Part shown: one piece after another, positions 33,239 to 45,059 of the stretch
How positions within the stretch are numbered: position 1 is the first letter of the stretch
Layout of the letters: each line of letters starts with the position of its first letter
NCBI GenBank assembly: GCA_030848705.1
Contig: CM061239.1
Coordinates: 86,100,363-86,164,362, forward strand
Reading direction: 5' to 3'
DNA length: 64,000 nt
Origin: Heracleum sosnowskyi
Taxonomy: Eukaryota; Streptophyta; Magnoliopsida; Apiales; Apiaceae
Made by a program: the position numbers and the translations under genes
Notes under the pieces: model-generated
The model's database searches: none
Told to the model about the DNA's origin: nothing
What the model saw: the letters and a program-made list of their open reading frames with translations, nothing else

Positions 33239-34210
33239 GGGTCGCGCTCCAGTGAGAACCTCTACTATTGTGAGATATGAGATCTAATCCTAGCCATTCA
33301 TTAATACATCTTATATTAATCTCCCACCACCCATTAAATTTATTAATATTTTAATATTCCATCACCCCCACCCATCCACCACCTCCGACCACCTCCTGCC
33401 ACCAGTGACCACCATTTCCGGCGACCACCACCTCCGGCGACCAGCAGTAATCACCAACGTCATAACTAAAATCACCACAGTTCAGAATAAAATCACCACC
33501 GGAAAACAGAAAATCACCATCATCTCCTTCAAATTTCAATCATCTCCCACCATAACTTCCGGCCATCACTAACTCCGGCCACCGTCATGATCAATAATCA
33601 CCACCACCGTTACCAAAATTCAACACCTAATCATCACATTTTTAATACAACAACCATTAATCACCACCGTCGTCATCAATAATCACCACCGCACCACCGC
33701 CTGAACCAATAACCACCACTGTAGCCACCAGTAATCACCACACAGCCACCACAACAGAATTTTCAAATTACAAAAATCACCAAAAAAATGAACGAAAATC
33801 AAAGTAAAATCAAATCGGAGCACTAATTTCAGATCTGAAAAGGTCGGCATCGGAGATGGTGGTGAAGAAGGCGGCGACGGTGGGTGATGGTGGCGGCGGC
33901 GCGGGTGGCGCCGACGCGGTGGCAGCGCGGGGGGAGTGGTGGTGGTGGTGGTGGGCGGAGGGTGGAGGCGGTGGAGGCGGTGGAGGCAGGTGGTGGTGGG
34001 CGGAGGGTGGAGGCAGTTGGTGGTGGTGGTGGTGTGGGGTGGAAGTTATGGTGGAAGAAGAAGTGGGGTGGGTGGATTAAAAGATGAGGGTGATACATAT
34101 ACAATTGTATGTATATAATTCAAATGTGTGGTTAAGATTAAAAGAAAATGAAGGGCTGAGATTAGATCTCAGTTCTCATTTTAATAGGGGTTCTCATATG
34201 AGCACAAGCC
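33239..34210. mobile_element. Non-autonomous foldback MULE with 10-bp target site duplication
   Basis: The element is flanked by TTATTATTTA at 33229-33238 and again at 34211-34220, a 10-bp duplication typical of Mutator-like elements. Its ends are imperfect inverted repeats of about 55 bp. The left reads GGGTCGCGCTCCAGTGAGAA. The right, reverse-complemented, reads GGCTTGTGCTCATATGAGAA, and both continue through a shared AGATCTAATC. The left half is CCACC/CACC-rich (33360-33760) and the right half GGTGG-rich (33850-34075), so the single strand can fold back over most of its length. ORFs in the GGT-rich arm are repeat artefacts. No transposase is present. Confidence 0.88.
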
Positions 34211-34220
34211 TTATTATTTA

Positions 34221-35603
34221 TACACATTTAAAGAAGGAAAATTTGAATTTCATAAGTATTTTTATTTCCTAATTTTAATAATCAAACTATCTGGGAAAAT
34301 TTAAATCGGAAAGGTATTAGTTTATTTTATAATTTTGTTAACCAAATTTTGTCGAGAACCGTCAAAATCCGTTAATCCGAACCGACTAAAACCGAATCGA
34401 ATGGTTTGGTTTTGTTGGTTTACGGGTTACAGTTTGGTTTGATTTTTTCAATAACCGCTATTTTGCGGTGTGGTTCCAGTTTGATATCTAATCCGAATCA
34501 AACGGGACCGCGATCACCCTAGTAACTCATATGAAGTTACTTTGTTGACTTACATTTAACCAAACGAGACCTTAATTTTGTTTGGTCATTGAATTTTCAA
34601 ATTAGTGTGCCAAGTCACTTGTACTTCAAAGGCCAGCACCAATGTCGGAACAATGGATGCGACTAGTTTACTCGAGCTTATGTGGACACTTGGTGCTTGC
34701 CTCATTTGATCGTGTGATGAATAGACAGGCCTTCTAAAGCTTGCGACCACACCAAAAGGAGGGTCGAGGTATAGTCAAAAATTGGATAAGAAGCAAAACC
34801 ACATTGATTATATGAGAATATGGATGAAAGAATTGATAAAATATACAAAAGAGGGTCTGGGTCCTTGGTAGGGGCCTTTTCTTTTTTGCTAGTTAAACCC
34901 ACGCACACACCCACTTATCTTTGACAAGTTTCAAACCCTCGACATCCTGCAAAGAGAATCAAGGAGATATCGCTACACAAAAGAGGTGTTGGGTATCCTT
35001 GGCAGCTAACGACTTTTGCAGCATAAATTTTACATGCTGACTATCCACGGAACTGTAACATTGGCAGTATTTATGAATTTAGGAGGTCCAGTTCTATCTT
35101 TCTGCACATAGGAAAATATATTAGGTATTCCAGCATTTCACGAACAATCGATGCAGAACATATCTTGCGGAAAATACTTCTGCCAGGAATCCCAACCCTC
35201 TATGTTGCGATATACGTCTGTCGGGAAGCTGATCCTTCTAAATAATTCCCAAATAATTTCCTATATCTGCTATCGGGAGAGAATTTGGGAATTCTAGCAT
35301 TTCTCCTTCAATTTTCGTCAACTTTGTCCCATACATTAAATTTTTGTATATGTTTCCTTACTGAAGTCAAGGGATCCTCCACTAGCAGATGTCATTTAAA
35401 ACCTCACTTCAGTTAAAAGATAAATGCATGCTTAAAATGAAGCACATTACCTCAACCCAGAAATTTGTAATCAACAAAAAGCAGAATTGCAGGAGGCGGA
35501 AATAGCCTTGGAACTCGAGATACGAGATAATAAAATTATTCCATTTTCTTACCTAACTAACTCGATTAAAGATCAGTCCTCCCTATATAAAGAACACTTC
35601 TCT
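34221..35603. other. Intergenic region, no gene seen
   Basis: This region is AT-rich. From about 34350 to 34510 it is low-complexity sequence with repeated AACCG/GGTTT words that can pair with themselves. The rest up to the stop of the repeat-protein gene shows no convincing coding potential or known element ends. Confidence 0.6.
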
Positions 35604-37229
35604 CTATATAAAGAACACTTGATGCCTTTCTGCTTTACATATTACATCGTAAATAGTTCTTTGACATGTTTCAGTGTTGCATATTTTCAACATTACCTCC
35701 AGACCTTTCTTATTATAGTATAAAGCCATATCTTCCTCTTTTTCATTAGACTTTACATTTACATCCTCCAGTTCGTTCTGCACTCCTCTACGGATAGTGT
35801 CGACCCCATAGTGATGTAAAAGTTTAATTACTTTTAGCAATTGAAACCGCAGAGTTGGTTTTTCTTCCCGAAGAAGATCTCCATTTTCAATCAAGTCGAG
35901 CAGTTCATCAAACAATGTTAACAATTTTTTTGCTTCTTTATAATTGATCCGTTCTTGATGTATATCTTCAGGTTCTTGCCACGCTTGAGGCAATTCTGTT
36001 GTTTCTGCAGTTTGTCTAAATTTTTTGATCAATTCAAAATCATCAAATTCTGCTGGTTTGAATGAAACTGTTGATTTTATACTATCTCGAATATGCTCGA
36101 TATGATTTACATGTTCATTTGCTTGCTCCAATACAGAATGCACAGTAAGTCTTGAAGTACCTTGAATATGCTCGATTCCTTTCTGATTTCCATCTTTATT
36201 TGTTTGAACCACTTTAGAGAGCGTGGATTTTGGACATTCTTGAAAATACTCGATCCCATGCAGTTTGTCTTCATCTTTTTGGACCATTTCAGAGTGGTTG
36301 CTCGATATTGGACAATCTATGTTATTACTGATCCCTCGCTGATTTTCATGTTCATTTACTAGCAAAAAATCAGAATTCAGAAAGAAGCTTGGACTCTCTT
36401 TAATGTGATCAATCGCTTGATGACTTTCATCTTCATGTAATAGCTCCACTTCATGATAGTGCTTACTAGATCTTAGACAATCATGAATATGCTCGATACC
36501 TTGATGATTTACATCTTCATTCGTTTGCACCACTTCAGAGTGCTTGCTAGAGATTAGACAGTATTGAATATGCTCAATCCCTTGCTGATATTCATCTTCA
36601 TTTGCCAGAACCACTTCAGAATACAAAACGGATCTTGGACTATTTGGAAAATGCTCATTCCCTTGCTGATGTTCATCTTCATTTTCTTGCACTACTTGAG
36701 AGTGCTTGCTGGATCTTAGACATTCTCGAATATGCTCGATACCTTGCTGATTTTCATCTTCATTTGTTTGCATCAATTCAGAGTGCTTACTAGATATTAG
36801 AGGATATCGAATATGCTCAATCCCTTGTCGATTTTCATCTTCATTTTCTTGCAACACCTTAGACTGCTTAATAGATCTCGCCCAAGCCCGTATATGCTCG
36901 ATCCCATGTTGATTTTCACCTTCATTTGCTTGCACAAAAAGCTTATTATATCTCATTCTGTTTTGAATGTTCTTAGTCCCTAACTTATATTTATATCTTT
37001 CTAAGCGCTTCAATTGCTTTTCTAAGTAATTGAAACCTCTTTCTGCATATGTGTAAAAATAGTTTCTTGACATATCACTTGGTGGACTATTCGATATAAT
37101 CGAGAACACTAGTTGAGACCATGCCTCAGCAGCAACTGCTCTAGTAGTACTGTCCGAAACCATTTTTCCCTCCAAAGATAACTTCTTGTTTGTTGCTGCA
37201 ACAAGATGTCGCATTTGATGATAAAACAA
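35604..37229 (-). CDS. Unrecognised protein with eleven 27-residue repeats
   Basis: A single-exon, 541-codon ORF with ATG at 37229 and TAG at 35604; Met6 or Met23 are alternative starts. I do not recognise the family. Residues 1-99 form a mixed helical N-terminus (AAEAWSQLVFSIISNSPPSD, then a Lys/Arg/Tyr-rich segment). Residues about 100-390 are eleven tandem repeats of about 27 residues with consensus NEDENQQGIEHIxxCLxSSK then HSEVVQ; the core GIEHI is the most constant. Residues 391-541 form an acidic then Leu-rich, probably helical C-terminus (KKLLTLFDELLDLIENGDLL). No signal peptide, membrane segment or enzyme motif is visible. The frame is open over 1.6 kb despite degenerate repeats, which argues for selection. 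A TATA box lies at 37391-37400. Transcripts would be needed to confirm it and exclude introns. Confidence 0.7.
   Translation of the reverse strand: MFYHQMRHLVAATNKKLSLEGKMVSDSTTRAVAAEAWSQLVFSIISNSPPSDMSRNYFYTYAERGFNYLEKQLKRLERYKYKLGTKNIQNRMRYNKLFVQANEGENQHGIEHIRAWARSIKQSKVLQENEDENRQGIEHIRYPLISSKHSELMQTNEDENQQGIEHIRECLRSSKHSQVVQENEDEHQQGNEHFPNSPRSVLYSEVVLANEDEYQQGIEHIQYCLISSKHSEVVQTNEDVNHQGIEHIHDCLRSSKHYHEVELLHEDESHQAIDHIKESPSFFLNSDFLLVNEHENQRGISNNIDCPISSNHSEMVQKDEDKLHGIEYFQECPKSTLSKVVQTNKDGNQKGIEHIQGTSRLTVHSVLEQANEHVNHIEHIRDSIKSTVSFKPAEFDDFELIKKFRQTAETTELPQAWQEPEDIHQERINYKEAKKLLTLFDELLDLIENGDLLREEKPTLRFQLLKVIKLLHHYGVDTIRRGVQNELEDVNVKSNEKEEDMALYYNKKGLEVMLKICNTETCQRTIYDVICKAERHQVFFI
36060..36932 (-). 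repeat. 81-bp coding tandem repeat, about eleven copies
   Basis: These are the DNA units of the 27-residue repeat. Units 2, 3, 5 and 6 are most alike (AATATGCTCGAT and TCATCTTCATTT recur on the plus strand). Units 7-11 are more diverged and have small in-frame length changes (25-29 residues). Confidence 0.85.
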
Positions 37230-37390
37230 GATTAATGTATCTGTATGTGTGTAATTATACGTGTGTAAATGGAATAAAGGTGAAGTTGATATAAGAGGAA
37301 GTAAAAAGAAGAGAAAAATAGAAGGGGTATGATTTTTGCTGTGGCGAATTTTTATGACAGCTCTGGTCCATGCTGTGCATCTAAAGGTAG

Positions 37391-37400
37391 TATTTATATA
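37391..37400 (-). promoter_or_regulatory. TATA box of the repeat-protein gene
   Basis: The minus strand reads TATATAAATA about 165 bp upstream of the ATG, leaving a leader of about 130 nt. Position and strong match to the plant TATA consensus are the evidence. Confidence 0.6.
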
Positions 37401-40400
37401 GAAATGGTTGGATATTTATTCTGACTTTGTCATCCCCATGTGGACTCTTACAAGTTCCTGAAGCCATTGACTTTACAATGGTTGTTTTAAGTCTCGAAGG
37501 TTTTTTCTTTTTTCCTAGTTGTATATAGCCTATAGGTCATAGGTGATGTTCATGCAATTCTTTTACCATCCTATGGCATCTGATCCGCGTTTTCCCATAT
37601 CAAGTAGATCGTTAAAGCCGGCAAGAAAACAGTATTGGCAATGGCAAAATCAGAGGAGGCTACTCGAACTCTAGGCCTTCGATAATCATTAAAAAAATAT
37701 CAAGCTTTGATTTGCCTTGAAAAATTAGTAGTTTGTTTTTAGTCTCAACCGACCTTTAAGAAATAATATTTTAATGTTACGTTTTTTTATCTCCGGATCT
37801 GTCAGAATCATGGTTGTGCCATGTACGTCAGTCTGTTTGTGTGTGTGTGTTAAGGAAAAGTTGAGGATGCGAATGTGATTATGTAAATGAAAACCCAGTT
37901 ACATTAGGTGTACCCAGAAGTTTGTATTAAAGTAAGGGGATAACTTTCTTTGTTAATTTACTAACAGGCACGGGCCATTGACTTTATAAAATATTCATGA
38001 ATTCATGAAGTAGTACATGTGGACTGATTTGGATATCTGGTTTTCTATTTCCAGTTGCAGATGGTTGATGTAATTAATTCAATAACTATGTTAATCCCAG
38101 TTGGAGTTGATGTTCCTTCATTCTTGACTCTGTTATCTCTTTTGATTTGGTCTTAGTAAATTTAGATACAGATGCATTTTAGAAGAAATTGAAGTTGTTT
38201 GTGGATATAAATCCCACTTGTCAATTGTCATTTAAAAAATACATACATTTAGCAAATTCAATTGTGTACAAATATTTACAAGTGAGGTATCTTGAGTAAT
38301 TAAATAGATGGCACTAAAGCCGCTCTCTCTCCCCTTCACAGAAAACCCTAATCTTTGTTTCAGTTCAGGGGCTGTCATCGAACTTTTTTGGTTGATGATA
38401 AGCCCCCGTTTAATCTTTTCTCTCGCCTTTACTTTGAAGTTTAATAAATCTCTCCCATTATTGAGAGTTTTAGTACTCCATTAGTGGATTTTCTCTACCC
38501 ATATTTTGGGTTTGTTCTCTCTCTCTTTATGAGAGTTTGGTTTGTTTTAGTATTCGGGATCGTAGATCTGCGGGGTTTAAAATATTGGTTTGTTGATTTG
38601 GATTGTATGAGATAGCAGTTTCGGTCAGTTCTTCAAATACGTTTTGATGAATTGGATATATATTTTCTTCATAACTACAATAGATTGTTAGACTCTTCAA
38701 GAATGCTGCAAGTTTCAGCGATATGAGCAAGAGATGTACCATTATGAATGATCTACTCAATGATCATAGCTCGGATGAAGAAATTTCTGATTTGATTTAT
38801 TTTATTACGTGTTTGTTTAATATTGATTGTTTTTGTAGATGTCGTATAGCCGTTTATTCATGAATTAATTACCTATAAAAAAAAAGTAGATGGCACTATT
38901 CGGATCCTTATCTGTTGTTTTTCCCTAATGCTGACTGAAGTACACACGACAAGAAGTTACTGTTCTGTCTCTTGTACTGGTGATTGCATAGGAAGACGAT
39001 GAAGTTCAAAAAACAATTTAATCTTATGATCAGGATTGTTCCAGGCTTGTTTGCATGCGCTAGGCAGCCATGGAAATTAAAAGATCAAAGCTGGTCAAAT
39101 CTTAAGAAACACAACAGCAGTAATATATGATTTCATTGTAAATAGTTTAGATCATTACTTTAGCAGCCAAGATAGGGGACTATACGAATCAATCACAACG
39201 TCAAAAATTCAGAAAAATTATGTTGAACTTTTGCCTGTTCTGCAGTCATAGTCTCATAGATGATTTCTGTGTGTGTCAGCCATAATACCAAAGTTTAAAG
39301 CACATATATTGGTAGCTAGCATACAGGGACTATTGATACCTCATGCCAGGTGAATGATTAACATAATACGAATAGACAACAACCCATCACATTTGTTCAC
39401 TAGCCGTTCTGAGTGAAATTTCACGAATGTAAACAAAAAAGAAATTGAGCTTAATGCATAAAATGTTATAACCGGAAACTATGTATAGTGCAACACTGAA
39501 ACTAATCAAGCTTATAATTTGAGATTATTGATCCCATGGAGCAAGAATACTAGTATAGCCTTGCCTTTATTTTCTTGAGATCAATAAGCTAGATTCTTTC
39601 CTTTCAATACAAATTTGTGAAATGAAAATCATACTTATGAACATCCCTACACTGTAATAAACAAGAAAAAGCAAACAGAAGATCATGATAACTTATAAAT
39701 TACCACAGTAACGACTAAAAGTCCTCTGAAACAGAAACACCAGTCAGCAGTTAGACTGCATGCGAAGAGCCTTCATAAGGTGCTCTAATGGAGCTGGATA
39801 AAAAATATTTGAAGCACTTGTGCTGTCATGTGCTATCAAACATTTTATTGCCAATAACAATTTCTCCACACTTTACAAACATTTCTACATTACTATTGAA
39901 AAAAATTAAACAACGTCCACATTATATCATAGCCAAAAATAAAATAAATCAATCCATTCTGCGCAGAATCATTTGCACCTTTCCATTTCATAAGTACATT
40001 AATAGGAGCGTTTGTCGGGAAAATTCTTACCTAAAAACATGTCCACCTAATTCAATTGGAAGTACCCAAAATACATTGACATGTAATTCGTCAAAGTACA
40101 TTAAGTTAGATTAGTATACATTGCCCGCTTTAGGTTTATATCTTGCATGGAATTCTTTTAGACACCGCCAATAAAGGAAGGGTGTTCAAAATTTATGCCG
40201 CAAGTCTGTTTAACTACACAACCCTGTTAAGTGTTAACTAGTAACCGAGGCAAGTTTTAGAGACTTGTAGAGTCCGTGTTCTTTTATGGTAGTTGCATGA
40301 ATGGTACTGCACTACAACACATCCTGCTTTTTTAACCGATTATATGCACTAAATCCATCATACTCTTGTGAAAGAATGACAAAAATAACACATTTTTAAG

Positions 40401-41039
40401 TTTTCGGCCATTTTTACCAACCAACTATCCATTCCTGGAGTGGGTATTTAAAAAAATGTTAATTCTTTATTTTTTGGTGAAATATGAATTTTTACGAAAA
40501 AAAATTTCAAAAATTTGGGTGAAATACCCAGTCCTAGAATGGGTAGTTGGATGTTGTCCCAGTTCACCTGTGGTCACTCCTTAGCTACTTCAATTAATTA
40601 CAAACATATACGGTGAAATTTAACAGCCTTGGCAGTAAATTTAGGTTCATTAATTGATACAGGCTGATGTGGTGAAATTTCTAGTCAGTTACTAGAAAAT
40701 TCTGGTTCAACAACAATTACTGAGAAGCTCAATGGTTCGTGTTTCGGTGCATCTGTACCAATATTACTCTGACAGCAGTACTCCTGTCACTGTATTTCTT
40801 TTTTCGTACTTGGATGCTTCCACGTTTTCATCGTTACAAGAATATTTCAATCAGAACAGAAAGTTATGAGATTCCAGTTAGGCTTGTACCACACAATTGG
40901 CATCAATAATTGATGAATCTCTTATCTTAGCTCCACTTATTTAATAAAAGGAAAGAATAATGAAACATAGAATCCTACTACCATGGATAAGGGCAAGTGT
41001 AACTATCAATAAGTGGACAAATAGGACCCTCTATGTTGC
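37401..41039. other. Intergenic region, no gene seen
   Basis: The region is AT-rich with no ORF worth calling. 38310-38800 is richer in CT tracts (CTCTCTCTCCCCTTC, AAAACCCTAATC) and could be a transcribed leader or non-coding transcript, but I see no splice-consistent coding sequence. An inverted repeat lies at 40421-40550. Confidence 0.55.
40421..40550. repeat. Short inverted repeat (hairpin, MITE-like)
   Basis: Arms 40421-40448 and 40522-40550 are reverse complements with about four mismatches (CCAACTATCCATTCC against CCAACTACCCATTCT) around a loop of about 75 bp. A target duplication is not evident. It could be a small MITE or a hairpin-forming transcript. Confidence 0.65.
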
Positions 41040-41047
41040 TATAAATA
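41040..41047 (+). promoter_or_regulatory. TATA box of the phloem protein 2-like gene
   Basis: TATAAATA lies about 90 bp upstream of the ATG, giving a leader of about 60 nt with CT-rich sequence (ACTTCTTACTCTCTACTAGC). Confidence 0.75.
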
Positions 41048-41135
41048 CAGCTTCAGGAAGAGAGAATTGGCATCGAAAGCACAAGAAAACAAGCCTCGTT
41101 AAGCAAGGACTTCTTACTCTCTACTAGCAAGGAAG

Positions 41136-42070
41136 ATGGCTCAAGTGCAGCAAGATAACATCGTGTCATTGTGGACTCAAGGTTTCCAGGCTGTGAAAGA
41201 CAAGAGTGTAAGTTAATTTTGGTGGTTGATATTCAGTATTCTTATCAACATGGTAATGAAATTAAAAGTTCTGCAAAAGAAAAAAAAAACATGCACCATG
41301 CACATACTGAAATGCCTGCATATGACTTCATCTTAATGTCTAACTAGTCATATAAAATTGTGTACCATATAATTTAATTCTCAAATATCTCTTTTGTTAA
41401 TTAAATGGTCCAGTCCTGCGCTGCGGTTCTGACTGCAAAGGAACTCTCAATAGTTTGGGGTTCAGACTGTCGCTACTGGAAATGGGTTTCGAAGACCAGC
41501 CCAATCAAGTATGTATGGCACATGATGGAAAGCTTTTGATGTTTTTACTATAGACTTTAATGACTGGACATTTACATTTATAATTTTCCAAACCAAAGAT
41601 TTGAGATAAACTTTTACATAATATATGGTAATTTTTTGGACTGTCGGTATTCATATTCTTACAGAAGATATTTGATTCCATGTACACACAGCTGCGAGGC
41701 TCTTGATGTTGCTGAACTAATTAAAGTATGCTGCCTACAAATCGATGGAAAATACAATGCTAGCAACCTCACTAAGGGAGTGAAATATGGAGTGTATTTC
41801 GTCATGGAGCTTAGCGACAATCTTTGCATGAACGGTCCAGTGACCCTTAAGCTTACTAGTCCCAACGGAAGCACTGTAGAGCACAAGGAAGATTTGCAGA
41901 CCAAGCCAAGGAATACATGGGTGGGACTTAAGGTTGGTGAATTCGACATCCCAGCTTGCGGCTGCAGTGACAATACTGTCAAGTTCTCGATGAATGGATG
42001 TGATGAAACCACCTGGAAGACTGGCCTCACTGTCATTGGTGCTGCCATTGTGCCAGTTAATATCTGCTAA
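41136..42070 (+). CDS. Phloem protein 2-like (PP2-A type lectin-fold) protein
   Basis: Three exons, 41136-41207, 41414-41508 and 41665-42070, joined at GT/AG sites with consistent phase (0, then 2), give 190 residues. Exon 1 is a short N-terminus. Exon 2 carries the PP2 start ELSIVWGSDCRYWKWV. Exon 3 has the next PP2 block VAELIKVCCLQIDGKY, followed by the beta-rich body and the TWVGLKVGEF motif. PP2 proteins are phloem-abundant, often carbohydrate-binding proteins without a signal peptide, and none is seen here. The length suits the short PP2-A class (A9/A10-like) without F-box or TIR domain. One odd point: the usual VCWLE is VCCLQ here, so a normally conserved Trp is replaced by Cys. All borders are intact and this looks functional. 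The next gene upstream is 3.9 kb away. Confidence 0.82.
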
Positions 42071-42805
42071 ACATCATTCTGATAATCATCATGTACTAAA
42101 TAATTTCCAATTGCCAACATCACCTATCTGGTTTGGCGAATATGGGATGTGTGAAATAATCGCCAATGTGTTGGTGTTTTAATGTATAAAAAGTTTAAGT
42201 AAGGAGTGTTCCTTCTATTAAAATGCTCGGCTCGTAATTGCTTTGAGATCTCTACTAATTTTTAGCACTTTCAGCCTAAAGATCTGATTAAAAAAATTAG
42301 ATTAAAAATATAGAAGAAGATTCACCGCTAAATATAGACATATTTAGGAAGGAAAAAAAGTAAATATACAATTTTAATATTATTGCTTTTAAAATTTTTA
42401 TTAATGGAGGAAAGTAATTTACAATTACTTTAAAATTTTGGATTTTGAATTTTGATAATTAGAATTTCTTTTCTTACATTCAAATTTGTAGGAAAAACAA
42501 TTTCTATTAAACAAAAAACTATCATCATTATAGTTATAAATTCCATATATTGGAGATCTTGCTACAATTTTAATATTCTTGCTAAAAACATTTTCTCACA
42601 TTGGAAATTATAAGAAAGACAATTTCTATTAAACAAAAAACTATCATCTTTAATGTTAATTCCGTATATTGTCCAACAAGTTAAAAAAAACACGCCTATA
42701 ACTTATAAATATAGATGAGAAGCCATAAACCTACTTAATGTAATTTTGTTTCATCTATTTCTAGCTTATCCTACTTGTGTTCTTGCCTTAATTTCGTTCA
42801 TAATT
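42071..42805. other. 3' flank of the PP2-like gene with a diverged direct repeat
   Basis: AT-rich, non-coding. Two direct copies of about 75 bp (about 42475-42550 and 42595-42672) share ACAATTTCTATTAAACAAAA and ACTATCATC. The last 5 bp (42801-42805, ATAAT) are the left target duplication of the next element. Confidence 0.7.
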
Positions 42806-44094
42806 GTTATAGGCAAAATTCGGTATTGGGGTTTTAGGGTAATTTCGGGTCAAGTAATAATCAATTGGGGATATCCAAGATGCAATTAGGGATTGAATTG
42901 GTACAAGGGAAGCTCAGGGCTCGTCCTCATAGGGGAGAGGGCACGCCCCTTTGGCCGTCCAACCCTTTAGGACGCGTCGTCTTTGTGTGACTGACAACTT
43001 CACATGAATGGATGACTTGACAGAGAATAGGAGCTACATTGATATTGGATTGACACAAGGAAGCTTAGGGCATGCCCTCAGTAAGGGAGAAGGCGCGCCC
43101 TTTGTCCGTCCACCCCTTGAGGGTGCGTCCTCTTGGTTTAAAGTACCTACTTGGTGGTGAAAGATGGCTCCATTGGCTTGATAATGGCAAGATATTGAAG
43201 ACTTCTCCCTTAGGATGTCTCCTAAGGGAGGGATGTTCGTGATTGAAGGCCTCCAGGGTTTTGCCTGATGATGATGTCTGTGATTGAAGGCCCCTCCAGG
43301 GGTTTGCCTGATGATTGAAGAATTCCCTCCTAGGATGTTCCCTATGAGGGGGATGTCCGTTGTTGAAGGCCTCCAGGGGTATGCCTGATGATTGAAGGCC
43401 TCCTCCTGTATTCAATGAGCGCGTCCTCATTAGGGATGTGGGGTGAACCTTGGTGTGTGCTTTGGGAGCTCTGTTCCTGTATTCAATGGGTGCGTCCTCA
43501 TTGGGGAACTTTGGAGTAATCCTGCACTTTGCACCCAAACGTTTGGGATCACTTGTCCTGCAATCTGGTGGGTGTTTCTCATTCGAGGGACAAGGATGCA
43601 TCTGGCATTTGGGGTAAGTCATGGCTATACATGAAACTACTTTGGTCAGGGAGACAGCTGGTAGCGGTTAGTGTCGGCTCCTAAGTTGGGTCGATGCCGT
43701 ATCCGTGAAGTCCCTAGACTGTAGTTGATCCTTGGGCCTTTGTAACTAGGCCTCATCGTTGAACATTCCTAAAGCGAGTCGAAGACCAATTCCAGAAGAT
43801 GGATCAGGTATCCTAGTGGGCCTCGGAAATCAGAAATCAGCCCATATAGGTTACTTGCTCCCCAAGAACTACGTAGGGCTTGATCCCCTATAAATATGGG
43901 GTACATAGGCACATTGTAAGGGGTTGGAAGCGAAGAGCTCAGCGAGCCACCACCAATAAAACCCTTACAATCTCAGCCCCTAATTCATCACAACCACCAC
44001 ACTCTGGCGACTTTCCGGCGAAGAACCACCGTCATAGATCTTGAATCCGGCGATAAACCTCAAACTTTGTTAATACCAAATTCCTCTATTAACA
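42806..44094 (+). repeat. 5' LTR of the LARD-like element
   Basis: The 1289-bp LTR begins TGTTATAGGC and ends CTATTAACA (TGTTA...TAACA inverted ends). It contains several GGACGCGTC/GCGCGTCCTC words and one TATA box (43889-43896). Confidence 0.93.
43889..43896 (+). promoter_or_regulatory. LTR TATA box (missing from the 3' LTR)
   Basis: TATAAATA sits within CCCCTATAAATATGGGGTAC about 200 bp before the LTR end. A 44-bp deletion removes it and the presumed start site from the 3' LTR (junction at about 50303). Confidence 0.75.
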
Positions 44095-44097
44095 AAT

Positions 44098-44115
44098 TGG
44101 CGCTAGAAGGAGGGG
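44098..44115 (+). other. Primer binding site
   Basis: TGGCGCTAGAAGGAGGGG starts 3 nt after the 5' LTR. It begins with TGG as expected for a tRNA CCA end; I cannot name the tRNA with confidence. Confidence 0.7.
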
Positions 44116-45059
44116 TGCTGATCAAGATCATAATCTCAGGAGGAAGAGATATATCATCATGATGAAAGTTCTTAGAAGAAGGTCTGCCAATATTCAGAGG
44201 ATGGCCATGGGTACTACTTCATGCTGACGGCAAGGAGGAAGATCCAAAGATGGTGATTTCAAGACGATGATTCATTACTGGATGTTCGAAGAAGATATGG
44301 AGAATAAAGTGTCAAGGTGATTCAGATCTGAAGGATATTTTCATGTATACTTGAAGGCGACACCATGGATACTGGGGGGTGATTCCGAGCAAGATCCTAA
44401 AAAGAAGGCGCAATTATCGGGAGCACATCATCATCTTCTGGACGCGCCCTCAAGGTAACACCAAACTAGTTTTGGTTTTGCTCTTTGAATTGTTACAGGA
44501 AGAAGATGATGAAGGAAAATCCCCAAGAACTCTTAAGGCGTGCCCTAAGGGTGATGCTCGTGGATCAGATGGTTTCCAACAACTCCTGTGATGATTCGAC
44601 AGTTGCTCACGTCCACACCTCTAGGACGCGTCCTCCAGGTACTTTTTGAAATTTTCGATTATTGAGTTTTTTGACAAGTGGAAAATTCCTACTTGGAAGA
44701 ATATCTCAAGAATTATCAAGTTATACGTCCCAACCCGAAAGGACGCGTCCTCTACTTCAAAGATGCCCTCTCAGCATGTCAAAGGTCCCAATGATCGTTT
44801 CTCCCCGAGGACGCTTCCAATGGAAAAATGTCTACAAACAATTCTAATGAAGATAAATAATGATCAGACAAGCTCCTATACTTGAGCCCCTTTGTCATCT
44901 CTCAAGTGTGTCCTTCCTTCAGGGCGCGCACTCCGAAGATACTCTGATGTGAGGCTTCCTGGTCTTTCAGGACGCGTCTTTCCTCCATGGCGTGCCCTCA
45001 GGAAAAAGAACTACTGCTTAACATGAACTCCAACGATTTTTAGAGGAAGATAATAGGGA

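Noticed and set aside
33856..34104. Glycine/tryptophan- and proline-rich ORFs on both strands
   Set aside because: They are translations of the GGTGG/CCACC arm of the foldback MULE, with ORFs in several frames and both strands at once.
38310..38800. Possible gene leader or non-coding RNA with CT tracts and AAAACCCTAATC
   Set aside because: No splice-consistent coding frame and no structure typical of a known RNA class; reported only as intergenic.
43065..43622. Pro-rich minus-strand ORFs in the two LARD LTRs (also 49640-50038)
   Set aside because: The ORF lengths differ between the two LTRs, the sequence is low complexity, and they run opposite to the element; the LTR is regulatory DNA.
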